Part shown: one piece after another, positions 11,191 through 22,784 of the stretch
How the letters are laid out: each line of letters opens with the position of its first letter
Position numbering within the stretch: the stretch's first letter is position 1
Assembly (NCBI GenBank): GCA_029891345.1
Contig: CM057009.1
Coordinates: forward strand, 292,154,966-292,218,965
DNA from: Dryococelus australis
Taxonomy: Eukaryota; Arthropoda; Insecta; Phasmatodea; Phasmatidae
DNA length: 64,000 nucleotides
Direction of reading: 5' to 3'
Position numbers and translations under genes: made by a program
The notes under the pieces: generated by a model
The model's database searches: none
Seen by the model: only the letters and a program-made list of their open reading frames with translations
What the model was told of the DNA's origin: nothing

Positions 11191-12573
11191 TGTAACTTTT
11201 CATTAGAATTTGAAGTTCAAAATTCTTTTCTCCGTTTTTTATTAATTCTTTCTTCTTCTCCAACACATTAGACAAAAATCACTCATTTTACATTATGGAG
11301 GATGAAATTTAAAATATCTTGCAGCAATTAATATTAAATTATATAAATTTTGTGATTATTATAATTTTCTATAGTACACACACATCCATTCTTTGCGGTA
11401 GTGGTGGTATTTGTTACAGAAAAAAGTTTGATTCAAACTTCAGCATCATACTTTTTGTTATTTGTTCTCTGATTGGCTGTTGTCTGCACACCTCTTTTCT
11501 CCGCCAATCAGCAATGATGAGACGAGAGTCAGTGAGGACACTTTTCTTTAATTTTACATGATTAAAAAATTCACAATATTTTGTACCCTCCAAGACCAAA
11601 AGGATCATAACAACAACAATAATTTATAATTTATATATACATGAACAAACTCGTGATATAACTAAACTTACACTGAACTTCGCTTAAGTCATATGATAAG
11701 TATTAATTTGAAAATTATGTTTATTAATAATTACCATAAACTAATAATCAGCTACCTAATACAAATATAATGCACGGAAAATAGCAAAATTATAAACCCC
11801 CCCCCCCCCCCTCCTTACTCCCACAGGATTATAAATATCAATTTGAAAATTATATTAATTAATAGTCATCGTAACCAAATAATCTGCTACCAAATACAAA
11901 TATAATATGTGTAAAAGAGCAACATTACATAACGCCCCCCCCCCCCTCCGACTCCCCGGATAGTAAATATTAATTTGAAAATTATGTTAATTAATAGTCA
12001 CCATAACCAAATCTACTAACAAATACAAATATTGTAATACACAGAAAACAGCACAGTAACGCTACATAACCCTGCCCTGACACCCCCAGATAATAAATAT
12101 TAATTTGATAATCATGTCAATTAATAATCTCCATAACCAAATAATCTGCAACCAAATACAAATATAACACGCGGAAAATAGCAGCATTGCATAAACCCTA
12201 CCCCCCCCCCCAACTCCCATGGATTATAATTATTAATTTGAAAATTATGTTATTTAATAGTTATTATAACCAAATATTCTACTATCAAATACAAATATGA
12301 TAAGTGGAAAAAAAGCAATATTAAATAATGCCCCCGACTCCCATGGATATTAAATATTAATTTGAAAATTATGTTAATTAATAGTCACCATAACCAAATA
12401 ATTTGCTAACAAATAGAAATATTATAATACACGGAAAACAGCAATGCTACATAACTCTGCCCCCATACCCCTGGATAATGAATACTAATTTGATAATTAT
12501 GTTAATTAATAGTCTCCATAAGCAAATAATCTGCTGCCAAATACAAATATAACACGCGGAAAACAATGTTACA
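11191..12573 (-). repeat. 3' LTR of the Gypsy-like element, expanded by tandem repeats
   Basis: The left LTR copy (downstream end of the minus-strand element) is 1383 bp against 565 bp for its partner. The first 450 bases match the partner closely, including CCAAT boxes read on the minus strand (sense side 'cagccaatcagag' and 'gattggcggag'). The excess length is a tandem array starting near 11701. Confidence 0.65.
11701..12573. repeat. Seven tandem copies of a 125-135-bp C-rich monomer
   Basis: Copies start at about 11701, 11838, 11968, 12098, 12230, 12355 and 12482, each with 'attaatttgaaaattatgtt', then 'ccataaccaaataatctgct' and a C run followed by 'gactccc.tgga'. The last copy is cut at the LTR end. 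Copies 2, 3 and 4 resemble copies 5, 6 and 7 respectively (for instance 4 and 7 share 'tttgataat', 'gtctcc' and 'aacacgcgg'), which is a three-monomer higher-order unit of about 385-390 bp. One related monomer ends the other LTR at about 16985-17080. Confidence 0.75.
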
Positions 12574-12576
12574 TAA

Positions 12577-12592
12577 CCCTCCTACCCCTCTA
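12577..12592 (-). promoter_or_regulatory. Polypurine tract of the Gypsy-like element
   Basis: On the minus strand AGAGGGGTAGGAGGG lies directly before the LTR, where the RNase H-resistant primer for second-strand synthesis is expected. Confidence 0.55.
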
Positions 12593-13094
12593 CACAGAAA
12601 CAGATTTTGGGAAATTTGGTACATATGGAAACAAACCTAAATGTTGATTTACTATTATTGCTGCAGCTTGTTTTCCATGAGATGTTTTTTACAATTCCTT
12701 TTCAGGAAATTCACAATCATCATCTATATGTTACAGCATTACATCAACACCTAAAAATGAAATCAAAACATTGGCTTGCAATATTTTCTTTATGACTTTA
12801 GTTATTTTCCTTTTCTTTTCATCTATAGTCTTTTTTCTCAGCAATTTACGTACTTCTGTTTCCTCACAAGAAAATAACTAATCTGTTCTTAACCATTTAA
12901 TTTTATATAACCTTCATCTATCTTCTTGCACAACACTTTTATCATTATTTTATATATCCTACAAACAATACAATTTACATTATTTTACTTTCTGCCTGAA
13001 AACAGTTTTTTCTCATTATTGTACTTAATTCCTGGGTTTTTGACCCAACCTGCTGGTCTTCATAAAACAAACAAAATTAGTATTTCAAATATAA

Positions 13095-14684
13095 TCTATA
13101 CTAATATTATAAAGAGGTAGTGTTTGTAACTTTGTGTGTTTGGATGTAGGAGGTAATCTTCGAAGCTGCTCATCCGATTTTAAAAATTCTTTCACCAGTA
13201 GAATGCTACGTTATCACTGAGTGTCATAGGCCATATTTTATTTTAAAAATCAATAGGGATCCCTACTAAAACTCCAATAATGTAACCCAAAGTGTAAATA
13301 AATCACCTATAAAATTCCTTACATTGCGTGCGCTGCGAAAACTATTGATGATAGAACAAAATAATGTACTACAGCTTTGCAGGACGGACACATTCGGAAA
13401 ATAAAACGTGCTGTGTGCCGCGTACGGCGCCAACCTTAGAAGCTCTACTGCCATTATGGGGGGAGTTACTTTTGTGTTTGCTGGGGATTTTCGGCAGACA
13501 CTCCCTGTAGTTACAAAATGGACGCGTGCAGATATCATCAAAGCATGTCTTAAATCATCTCCCTTATGGAGTTCTATTCAACACCTAAATTTGCGCACGA
13601 ATGTGAGAGCCTATCTTGGTGGAGACACGTATAAAGATTTCCCACAACAATTGCTCAGACTTGGAGAAGGAGTTTTTCCTTCTCTAAATTTGGGCACTAT
13701 TTCTACTGAAATCATTTTAAATGAGACATTAGGTCATATAGTCCACAGTCTGCAGCATCTTATAGAAGCAGTATATCCGGGCCTCGAAAATTGACTAGAA
13801 AGAGACTTTCACTGGTTGTGTTCCAGGGCAATAGTATAGCCTAGGAACGACACTGTCAATGAAATCAACAATCTCATTATACAAAGAGTTCCCGGCCAAG
13901 TCAAAACCTATAAGTCGTTTGACACAGTCACCAATGTTGACTATGTCGTCCACTTTCCTCAAAATTTTCTAAATTCGCTTAATCCTTCTGGCTTGCCACC
14001 TCACTAACTATCATTAAAAGTCGGTACTCCTATCATGCTTTTAAGGAATGTAAGCCCTCCTAACATGTGTAATGGCACAAGATTTCTCATTAAAGACTTG
14101 AAAGAAAATTTTATTGTCGCGACCATCCTCACCGGTCCAGCAGCCGGCCAGCTGGCAAACATCCCGAGGATTCCCATGATTCCCACGGATTTGCCAATAT
14201 CTTTCAAACGGTTGCAATTTCCCGTAAAAACATTGTTCGCGATTACTATTAATAAGTCCCAGGGTCAAACTTTCTCTTTGGTTGGAATCGACCTATGAAA
14301 AGAGTGTTTTTCCAATGGCCAACTATATGTTGGTTTATCACGAGTTGGAAGTCCCGAGAAACAGTACATTTTGCTACCAAACAATAACAGGACGTCAAAC
14401 ATTGTCTACAGAGAATGTCTTAGCCAATAACATATTAAATAGTTCTATCTCAGATAAATTGCATTGTAATATAATGTATATTAATATGAAAAATTATAAA
14501 AAAAGTAGAACAATATCAAATAAAAATAGCAAAAAAACTTTAAATTATAAATTATTTAATTAATTATTAAATTATAATGTTCTTTTTTTAATGCTTTAGG
14601 AGAGTTTACCCAACCTAATTAACGCCGGGTTAAGCAGTTTTTTTATCTTAATTGCACCCGTGCGAAGCCGGGGCGGGTCGCTAG
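13095..14684 (+). mobile_element. Helitron with intact ends, 1590 bp
   Basis: The 5' end is TCTATACTAATATTATAAAG and the 3' end is ACCCG...CGGGTCGCTAG, both canonical for insect Helitrons. The 3' hairpin (ACCCG/CGGGT) lies three bases before the CTAG. The left flank is A (13094) and the right flank is T (14685), so the insertion falls between A and T. The interior holds only the helicase C-terminus, so most of the parent element including the HUH initiator has been lost. It lies inside the Gypsy-like element and is the youngest visible layer of this nest. Confidence 0.85.
13408..14430 (+). pseudogene. Helitron helicase C-terminal pseudogene
   Basis: Pif1-type helicase region of a Helitron transposase. 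Visible blocks in order are: GGVTFVFAGDFRQTLPVV (about 13458-13512, Walker-B side); LKSSPLWSSIQHLNLRTNVR (about 13550-13607); PIMLLRNVSPPNMCNGTRF (about 14029-14085); QFPVKTLFAITINKSQGQ (about 14217-14270); and a terminal block starting SNGQLYVGLSRVGSPE (about 14311-14360), ending in a natural stop at 14428-14430. Stops occur at about 13792 and 14007, and there is a frameshift near 14298. It is better preserved than the copy at 7205-8190. Helicase motif I (Walker A) is absent. Confidence 0.85.
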
Positions 14685-15029
14685 TTACAAATATTTTTAT
14701 TTTGTAGTACCATTATATACATCAATCCTTTATATATTATATGGATTTTCATGTATTTTAACAAACTTTTTCATATATGTATAGGTTTCGTAACAAAAAC
14801 ATGTGGCATGTTCCTTTTTGACTCTTTTGATTCTTCACTTTCGCTTGCACACAAATAGTTAAGTTAAAATAACATTTAATAAAGTAAGGTATATATTCCT
14901 AAACATACAGAAATGTTGTATCTATTTCACCATTTTTGTGACACCATTATGTCCATACTCAATATACATTGCTAAATGTCGTTCTTTTTTGAGCAGTTTC
15001 TCTTACATTTTGAAACAAATATTAATTTT

Positions 15030-15350
15030 TTATTATAAACTTTTCTTTAATAGTTTCTCTATAGTTATTTGAATCTATTTGCTGTGCTACTATTTCCAAA
15101 CTAGCATCTTTAGTTTTTTTTTTCTGCACAATATTTTTGGCTGTTTTCTTCCTGACTGAAATATTTTTTAGTAGTATGTATAATGAAATATTTTCTTGAA
15201 TAATAATTACATCTCTTACATTATTATTTTACAACTTTTTCTTTAGATATCACTATTACCTCTATTACATTATTATTTTACAAGAAGATCATAAACAAAA
15301 TTGTACTTATTTTACTATCCTAATTTGCATACTGGCTGTCTTTATTAATT
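15030..15350 (-). repeat. Internal segment of the Gypsy-like element, also found inverted at 38890-39195
   Basis: The reverse complement matches 38890-39195 over about 300 bp, for example 'atttcagtcaggaagaaaacagcc' and 'caaataactatagagaaact'. On the minus strand a short frame starting SVRKKTAKNIVQ is open to about 15018 in this copy but broken in the other. Its role is not recognised. Confidence 0.6.
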
Positions 15351-15688
15351 ATATTTCTTTCTTTTTACTTCCTACCATTCTCACTTTGTGTCCCCTTTTC
15401 CTTCCTTTTTTTTCTTTCTACCATCCTCATAAAGTGCTTCCAATTTTTTCTTCTCTCTCCTGACTACTTAACTTTACCCCTCTTTTTTTTTTCTTTTCCT
15501 CAATTTTTTCTGTTGTGTGCCTCAACAAAATTTGCCCATCGTATTTTCTTCAATATTACCTTAGTTTTGAAGGTTTGTGTTTGTGGTTTGTCTAACACCC
15601 CCCCCCCCCCCTTTAATTTTTCCTCAGTGATTTTTTATTTATATTATTTTTCCTGGCTGCCCTTCTCACCTTGTGTGTGTATTCAAAT

Positions 15689-16139
15689 TTACCCATACCA
15701 TTTTATTACATTTTGACCTATTTCTAAATTATTATTGTTCATTTGACACATTTTTCCCCAATGATTCCAACCTTCCTTTACATTTGTTAATGCATTATAT
15801 TGATCCTCTATTATTGCCAAACCATTTTTGCACTGCCCTTTCAAAAGCATTATTCTCATTTGAATACAAGGTAGCCTGATCATCCTAGTGCTACATAACA
15901 CTGTTTGCACATTATATCACTGTGTTGTTTATATTTTTTCTGTCTCTCTTGTTCATTTATTTTAACCGCAATATGTTGTTTTTTTTTTTTGTACCTGCTT
16001 GCATTTCTTTCTGTGTGGCTCATTTTCAAAATAATAACTCAAAAGTTTGCTCCGTATTAGACATTTGATTCTCTACTGTAGAGTCCGGAATTACAGTGTC
16101 TCTAACCCCTACATAATTTTGTTCTCTATCGTCATTCAT
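15689..16139 (-). pseudogene. Putative gag remnant of the Gypsy-like element
   Basis: On the minus strand an ATG at about 16139, some 370 bases from the primer-binding site, opens a frame reading MNDDREQNYVGVRDTVIPDS up to a stop near 16040. Further to the left (15910-15689) a 73-codon frame contains GQCKNGLAIIEDQYNAL and EGWNHWGKM. The position after the primer site suggests Gag, the particle-forming protein, but I cannot match a domain with confidence. Poly-pyrimidine tracts on the + strand (15340-15500) break the frame. The rest of the element to 14685 has no pol-like sequence. Confidence 0.35.
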
Positions 16140-16498
16140 ATTTTAAAAAATAAAACAATTTCCACTTCAACATACAAATTACCTTAAGCCAATTCAGCAA
16201 GACTTGCAATTTTTTTTTATTTAAACCTGTAGACACTGAAAAATTTTGTTCCTCCAGCCCTTGTGTTTCACAGAGAGTTGATTCCACAATGTTCCTCAGT
16301 GTGGAAAACTGCTTACAGCATCTGCAGATGTATTTTAGATGTTATATCGATGGTAATTGGCATCCCTCAGGGCACAGCATATCTGCTCTCCCGTAGTTTG
16401 AAAGTTGAGCAAGATATATTTCTTGGGCGTGGGTCTTCCCTTTGCCAAAGTTCACAGCTTCCAAAGACTGTAGTTCTTGAAGCTCTTTCTTCAGCTAT

Positions 16499-16513
16499 AC
16501 GTTTGGGTCACCA
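16499..16513 (-). promoter_or_regulatory. tRNA primer-binding site of the Gypsy-like element
   Basis: On the minus strand TGGTGACCCAAACG begins two bases after the end of the 5' LTR. TGG(T/C)GACC is the usual start of primer-binding sites in Gypsy/BEL-type elements. Confidence 0.6.
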
Positions 16514-16515
16514 GT

Positions 16516-17080
16516 TATAACATTTCAGTAGAATTAGAAGGCCAAAATTCTGTTTTCCATTTTTATTGATTCATTTTTCTTCTCCAACAAATGATAGAAA
16601 CATCACTCATTTTAGATTATCGAGGATGAAATTTTAAAAAATCTTGCAGTAGTTAGTATTAAAATTATGTATATTTTATGATTATTATAATTTTCTCTAG
16701 CACACACATGTCTATTCTTCACTGTCATTGCAGTGTTTGTTACAGAAAATAGTTCAATTTGAACTTTAGCATCACACTTTTTGTGTGATGCTCTCTGATT
16801 GGCTGTTGTCTGGCTGTCCCACTTTTCTCCTCCAATCAACAATGATGAGATGAGAGCCAATCAGGACACTTTCTTAAATTTTACGTAATTGAAAGTTCAC
16901 AATATTTGATACCCTCTAAATAATTCCTACATCAACAAACTGGTGACATAACCAAACCTACACTGCACTTCGCTTAAATCATATAATGAACCTTAATTTG
17001 AAAATTATGTTAATTGTCACCATAACCAAATAATCTGCAACCAAAGACAAATATAATATCTGGAGAACCGCCACATTACA
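16516..17080 (-). repeat. 5' LTR of the Gypsy-like element, 565 bp
   Basis: Matches 11191-11640 and then a single monomer of the array in the other LTR. It shares 'ctctgattggctgttgtctg' (inverted CCAAT) and the ends TATAAC/TTACA. Its right edge abuts resumed Copia sequence. Confidence 0.65.
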
Positions 17081-18900
17081 ACTTCAAAGGATTGGTCCGA
17101 GTATAACATGCATATGCAAGCGTTGGAAAAGATCAAGTTTGGAGCTCAGGAAGTAATTGTCAACAATATGACAACCTTTTCAGTTTTCCAAATATTTTTA
17201 ATTTATCAATGCTTGGTAGTCAATGCCTAAGGAAGAATACACTTTAAAAACACTTAAATAGAAAGGGCTTGTACAGTTGAACTGCAAATAAAAAAAAAGG
17301 ATGTTGCCATATGATGACACTGTCTTTTTTCTAGAGAAAAGGCCTTCACTCACAAAACTTCCCAGAAAAGGAATCAAGCTAAGGAGAAAGCATACTTTTA
17401 TTGCAAAGGTGATGAACTTTTTTAGCAACGTGCTCCAAACTTAAAAACAGGGAACTTAAGCATTAGCACAATGATGAACCTGTCTTCTATGAGCATTAAA
17501 TGATGAACAGAAACCCATAAACTGTTTGAATTATTGAGTCATAGATTTGACAGTTTTGAAACGAGAGTGAATGTGGCCAATGAAACTAAGATAGCTGCAA
17601 AGGAAAGAGTGGCTTTGAAGTGGTTTTGTTCAGTGGTAAGGTTAAAACCATTTCCAAAGTGCTTCATGTATTCAACTTAACTGCAAATTTACTGTCGGTT
17701 TCCAGATTAACTGAAACAATTGATTTTTGTATTTGATGATGAAGTTGGCAAGGTTTTCAAGGAAAGTGAAGTTAACAATATTAGTACTTAGTTGCCCCCA
17801 AGATGAATGGTATTTATATAACGTCAGGAAATAAGACACCTTTCAATGACTCTGCTTGTTTGACTATTGATCAGCAAATGTGGCATTGAAGGCGGGGCCA
17901 TTTTAATCATGATGGCATAAGAAACTTAACGGAACTTTGTACAGGACTAATGTTTTCTGAGTCAGACTTCAGTAATTATGAAGTGTGCCTTAAGGGAAAC
18001 ATACCAGAAAGTCATCCTCATGAAACACAAAAAGAGCAGGGCTGTTAAGAATTTGGAGTTGATAAAAAATTTAGACATTTTATGTTCCGATGAGTGAACT
18101 AGCATTTTTTGTGGGGGGAGGGGTGTGGAAGGGCAAGATTTTGTCTTACATTTATGGATGACTTTACTTGCAAGACGTTTGGATATCTCCTGGAATCAAA
18201 GGATGAGAGATTAAACAAGTTTAGAAATGTAAGGCTTAAGTTGAAAATGAAACTGGTCTCCGCGTAAAGAAGTTCAGAACTGACAATAGCAAGGAATACA
18301 CATTGAGTGAATTTCAAGATATTTTGTAGTCTTGTGGTATTGAACATCAAAAAATGGTTCTGTACACCAGAGAAAGTAGGGGTTTTAGAAAGGATGATTA
18401 AGACAATTGTGGAAAAATCATGCTCTATGCTTTTAGAGGCTAGACTCAATAGAAGATTAAGGGACGTGGCTGTCATGACAACAATTTATTTAGAAAAAAA
18501 ACTGTTCCCCAACTGTAGCTATTACAGAAACGACACCCGAAGAAGCATGAATTTACTCTATGATGGATTTAAGTCACCTCGGAGATTTTGACTCTCCCTA
18601 ACTCAAAAGCATATGAAAATTAAGTGGATCCCAAAGGCCAGGAATTCACATTGGTTTGTTATCCATAAGAAACTAATGGTTGTTGGCCATATGATCATAG
18701 AAAACTGGAGAGATTGGTCACTGCTATGGATGTTAAGTTCCTGGAATCCAGTGCTCCCAAAAATCGACCTTTCAGTCCAGCTCCTGCAGGGAAAACAACC
18801 ACCCCCAGTATTGCTGTATCACTCCAAAATCCTGTAGCTCCAGTCTTCATACTCCTTAGAATCCTCCAACTAATATGAGTTTGAGGAAAGCTACATCACT
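17081..18900 (+). pseudogene. Copia gag end and integrase remnants
   Basis: After the nested insertion the Copia frame resumes in pieces. KDWSEYNMHMQALEKIKFG (about 17092-17150) is Gag-like. QQMWH...RGHFNHDGIRNL (about 17873-17925) is the GAG-pre-integrase zinc-binding segment. KKFRTDNSKEYTLSEFQD (about 18268-18322) covers the integrase core with its conserved D and the 'DN..EY' motif. LERMIKTIVEKSCSMLLEARL (about 18387-18448) is the 'ER.N.TI.E..R.ML' helix. KWIPKARNSHWFV, read in mixed frames near 18620-18660, is followed by TAMDVKFLES (about 18720-18755), the end of the integrase region. There are at least eight stops or frameshifts. Confidence 0.7.
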
Positions 18901-19379
18901 TTCCAGGTCAAAAATGTCGTAGGAAGATAACTTTAGAGGCAACAGAGAGGATGACGAACGAGCCATTGCCAAACCAAGGTATTCAAGATAATGAGAACCA
19001 AAGATATTTCCTGATGATGTCAGTTACTTGTGTGCTAATGGTGAGCCTGGCTGTTCATGCTTTGTGCCTGCGCCCACAACACACCAAAACCGCACATATG
19101 CCACTCACCCTGTAGAGTGTTTACAGCCACACCTTCTTATTCTAAGGTTTGGTAGATAATAATACAGTGGAACCCCTTTACAACATCCTTTCTCATAACA
19201 TTTTCCTTCTTAATAAGCTGCCTTCTCTTGGTCCACTAGCATGTTTTTCAATACTTATAAAGTTTTCCTGTTGTAGAAGGTTGGTATGTCGCGGGGCCCT
19301 TGAGGGATTTTGTAACAAGGTTTTACTCTACATGAGAATTGGCATTTGGTTGACAGGCCACCCAGTTATGTGGTACAGT

Positions 19380-20706
19380 GTAAGTGGGTGTTCAAAATCA
19401 AACAATTATCGAGCTCAGAAGAAAAATTATAAAACTAGACTTGTTGCCAAAGGTTTTACGCAGCAGTATGGCATTGATTTTTTTGGAAAACTTTCTTCCT
19501 GTGTGATTTCTAAAAATTCTCTCAAAAATGTTATTGGTGTTGGCTGTGAACCTAGATTTAAATACTGAATACTTAGATATAGACACTGTATTTTTGCATG
19601 GTGAGTTAACAGAAATGTTTACATGAGTAAACCTAAAGGTTTACCTTAAAGAGAGCCATATATGGTCTCAAACAAGTCTCTAGGGTTTGGTATGGTTGAA
19701 ATTGTATTTTTGGGACTAGATTTAGAGCAGTCAAAATTTAAGTTGGAGGTAATTATTGTACCATAATTTATTTTTATATTAATTATTTCTTAATTTTTGC
19801 TAATAATGATTTCATAATTTTTTCTACTAATGAGGCAGAAAAATGTGAACTCGAGAAACATCTGTCAAAGAACTTTAGTGTCTAAGGATTTAGGATAGCT
19901 CAAATTTGCTCTTGGAATATATTTTCAATAATGTGAAAATTGTTTGGGAATTTACCAGAAACAGTTTATTTAACAAATATTTAATACATTTAATATGGGG
20001 GATGCAAAGTGTGTAAGTACTCCTTTTGAGGTGTATTACATGCTAGGTAATTCTAGTAGTGAAGAGTCTCCCATTGTTCCATATCAGTTCCTTTCTGGTT
20101 GGTTGGTTGTCTGTTGTACCTGGCAGTTACCAGCAGGACTGATAATGCCTATGCTGCCAGTTACCTTAGCCAGTATGCTGCCAGTTACCTTAGCCAGTTC
20201 AGCAGTAATTGCAAGATGGAGCATTGGTTCCATCAAGGGTACTATAGACTTAAGTCTGTGTTGCAACAAGGATGATAATGGTATTTCTGGCTTTGGTGAT
20301 GCTGATTGGGTTTAGAATACTGTTGATCTCAATTCATACAGCAGTTGTATTTTCAAATTAATCAAGGTCCGTGTATCTTGGGAAGCAAAGAAACAAAAGT
20401 ATGTTATCCTTAGTAATACAAAGAAAGAATATATTGCAGGTACCCACGTTGCTAAGGAAGCTAAGTTTCTGAAGGAGTTCCTCAACAAGCTCACTGACTG
20501 GGCTAAACTAATTGTGTAATGACAACCAGTGTGCCAAAAAACTTATGGATAATCCCTTGTTTCACAAGAGGACAAAACATATTGATGTAAAGTATCATTA
20601 CATTAGGGAGGCTGTTAAAAACAATGAGCTAACTTTTAAGTATCTACCCACTAATAAAATGTTAGCAGATATACTTAACCATGTTTCTGCCCACTATCAA
20701 ACATGA
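19380..20706 (+). pseudogene. Copia reverse transcriptase and RNase H remnants
   Basis: The RT region opens with a 'KWVFKIK'-like stretch (about 19380-19405, shifted) and KNYKTRLVAKGFTQQYGIDF (about 19423-19480), the signature 'Y.ARLVAKGF.Q..GIDY' of Copia RT. DIDTVFLHGEL (about 19579-19610) follows. The catalytic YVDD region is not recognisable. RNase H is better kept: SGFGDADW (about 20286-20310), SWEAKKQKYV (about 20369-20400), then CNDNQCAKKLMDNPLFHKRT and KHIDVKYHYIREAV (about 20512-20620), ending in a stop at 20704-20706. A 24-bp unit is tandemly doubled at about 20151-20200. The copy is dead but clearly Copia. Confidence 0.8.
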
Positions 20707-20778
20707 TTTTTGTAAGGGCAGCGTGTGTAAATTACTAATTTATTTTCGCCCTAAATATATAGCCAGATTTAGGGAGTA

Positions 20779-20868
20779 TGTTGGTTTATTAGTATTTATT
20801 TATATACAGTAATCAAGTGATAAACTTGTGGTATTACAGTTGTTTTGAGAGCCAATATGGCCAACTGT
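20779..20868 (+). repeat. Copia 3' LTR, partial
   Basis: Starts TGTTGG just after the purine-rich AGGGAGTA. It resembles the first 90 bases of the 5' LTR and then diverges, so it is truncated or badly decayed. Confidence 0.5.
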
Positions 20869-22784
20869 AAATACTTAAAAATATATGTTTGTCACAATGG
20901 TTTCCACCTTCTTAAACCTTCAGTTACTTATGCTGAAAACAATTGTCCACAAATTAGGTGACTGAACCAAACTGATGTAAACTTACAGTACTTTCATGGT
21001 GATATTTATCACTAAGTACAAGTTTCATGAAAATCCTTCCAGATGCATTGTTTTTACAGCATCTAACCGCATAAAAGTTAGGCTTAACATTATTCTTACA
21101 AGAATGACTTAATATCAATGTGAGTGTAATTTCACCAGAATACTAATAAAACAATGTCTAGCCAATAAATAATGTATTTCATAAAATTGCATTTACACAT
21201 CCTAATTTACCCCGAACATGTATTTTGAGATTATTCTTGAGAGCCTGGAATACTCACTGTTCATATCTGCCCATGCACATTGAATGGTTCAACTAAATGT
21301 TATGGAACCTCGTTAACATTTTAAAAATACCAGAGGAATGTTCAGTATGCTGTATTAAGCAACTCTCTCACTCACTCTCACACTCTCACTCTCTCTCACT
21401 CGCTCTCTCTCTCTCACTCTCTCTCTCACTCGCTCTCTCACTCTCTGCGTGCGTGTAATGCTACAGCTTATTTGCAGTTTGTTACCTTAAAATAATGATA
21501 TGTTATCTCTGATTTATGTATCTTCTATGAAGATGGGGCTAGTGAGTGGGACATCATGTGCTTACGTAGATCTGTGTTGATGTTAATAATGAATGGGAGG
21601 ATGATATTATGTGGTTGGTTTTCTCTTATTCATTTTCATGTATAATTATATTGTTGTTGTGCATCAGTTCAATATTTTGATCTTAAACTAGCACAGTTGA
21701 TTCATAAATAATACAGTAAATGTATTATACTCTAAACAATAACAGTACAGATACTTGTGGACTCTGGTGTCTAATGGCTGGTCACACCATTGAAGTTCAT
21801 AGCTCAATTGAGACATGTAGAAGGAACTTTAAATGGTATACGTATCTTTAATTCAATGGTATTTATAGTTTTAAAGGCGATAACAAAATTTATGCTAATC
21901 ACCCTGAACAGACACTATGGAAAACAGAAACAGTGATTCAGAATATCAGAAACTGGTGTCGTTACCTGCACAAGGCATGCCAAAAAGTGAATCTCCCAAT
22001 AAAATTTTTGCTCAAGGAAAGAGCAGACTTTGACAAGAAAAGTTTTTTTGAAAACACTATAAGTAGCACTAAAATATTTTTTTTTTTTTTTTGGAAATAT
22101 AAAAACAAGATTATACAAATTTTTAAAATCATTTAGTAAAATTTGTACAAGACGTGAATTACTTAAAACGAAGATAAAACATCACAGTATCTAGTTTTTT
22201 GTCCATTTATTTGTTCAGAATGTTAGTATTAAGACTTATTAATAATCAAGAGTTGTTTTAAAGTGATCTACCAAACAAACGTCAAAATGGTGTTGAAAAT
22301 GATCATGTACCCAGTTTTCTTATAAATATCGTAGAATGTTTTGCATTTCTGTAGTCATGCATGCATTGTTTGAAATGCTAAGGTCTCAAACTTTTTTTTT
22401 TTTTTTTTTTTCCCCTCAAATACTATATACTTGTCTGGTAAAATTTTTCAGTTCATTCTACTAAATTACACAGTTATAAAAACTTACTAATTTTCTCCTA
22501 CACTTCAAAATAAACAGATGCATTATGACATCACAAATTGAGAGCCAATCACAATCAATGTTTCATCCCAATCGTAGTTCACATTTGTTATGAACCGAGA
22601 TCAGGAGATCTATTATTGGAATTTTGGGTAGTTGCGTTGGTGCTACACTTTTACATTGGGACTTGGAGATCATGTTTGAGTAAGCATCTTAGGATCTCGG
22701 TTTAGGACAGTTGTTGGTGCAACCTAACATTAGACGTGCAGTTATCTAAAACAATTTGCTATATTTATGAGACTTGTGTTACAG
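20869..22784. other. Receptor intron, right part
   Basis: AT-rich DNA with a CT-rich microsatellite (CTCT/CTCA units, about 21363-21446), a T run at 22078-22092 and another T run at about 22390-22410. No coding frame is recognised. The acceptor of exon B (acttgtgttACAG) ends it at 22784. Confidence 0.6.

Larger units (their letters stand above)
11191..17080 (-). mobile_element. Gypsy-like LTR element, gag remnant only, nested in Copia gag
   Basis: Two direct repeats (11191-12573 and 16516-17080) have matching ends, TGTAA...TTACA in the element's sense, with one mismatch. They flank an internal region that shows, on the minus strand, a primer-binding site just inside the right repeat (TGGTGACCCAAACG) and a polypurine tract just inside the left repeat. 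This is the layout of an LTR retrotransposon read right to left. The internal region is only about 2.35 kb once the 1.59-kb Helitron inside it is removed, with no protease, RT or integrase, so it is a deletion derivative. No clean target-site duplication is visible: left flank taatt, right flank acttc. Confidence 0.65.
10696..20868 (+). mobile_element. Copia-type LTR retrotransposon, decayed and split by a nested element
   Basis: A 5' LTR (10696-10986), a gag start, remnants of integrase, reverse transcriptase and RNase H in the Copia order (integrase before RT), and a partial 3' LTR starting at 20779 lie on the + strand. Both LTRs start TGTTGGTT and share 'acagtaatc..gtgataaa.tt.tgg' and 'agccaat.tgg'. 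The gag is interrupted at about 11190, and element sequence resumes at about 17081 after the minus-strand LTR element. Many stops and frameshifts show it is old. The whole element sits in the sense orientation inside the receptor intron. Confidence 0.75.

Noticed and set aside
11191..17080. Target-site duplication of the Gypsy-like element
   Set aside because: Flanks taatt and acttc do not match; boundaries rest on LTR ends, primer site and polypurine tract instead.
18099..18476. 125-codon minus-strand frame opposite the Copia integrase
   Set aside because: The + strand clearly encodes integrase motifs, so the minus frame is a shadow.
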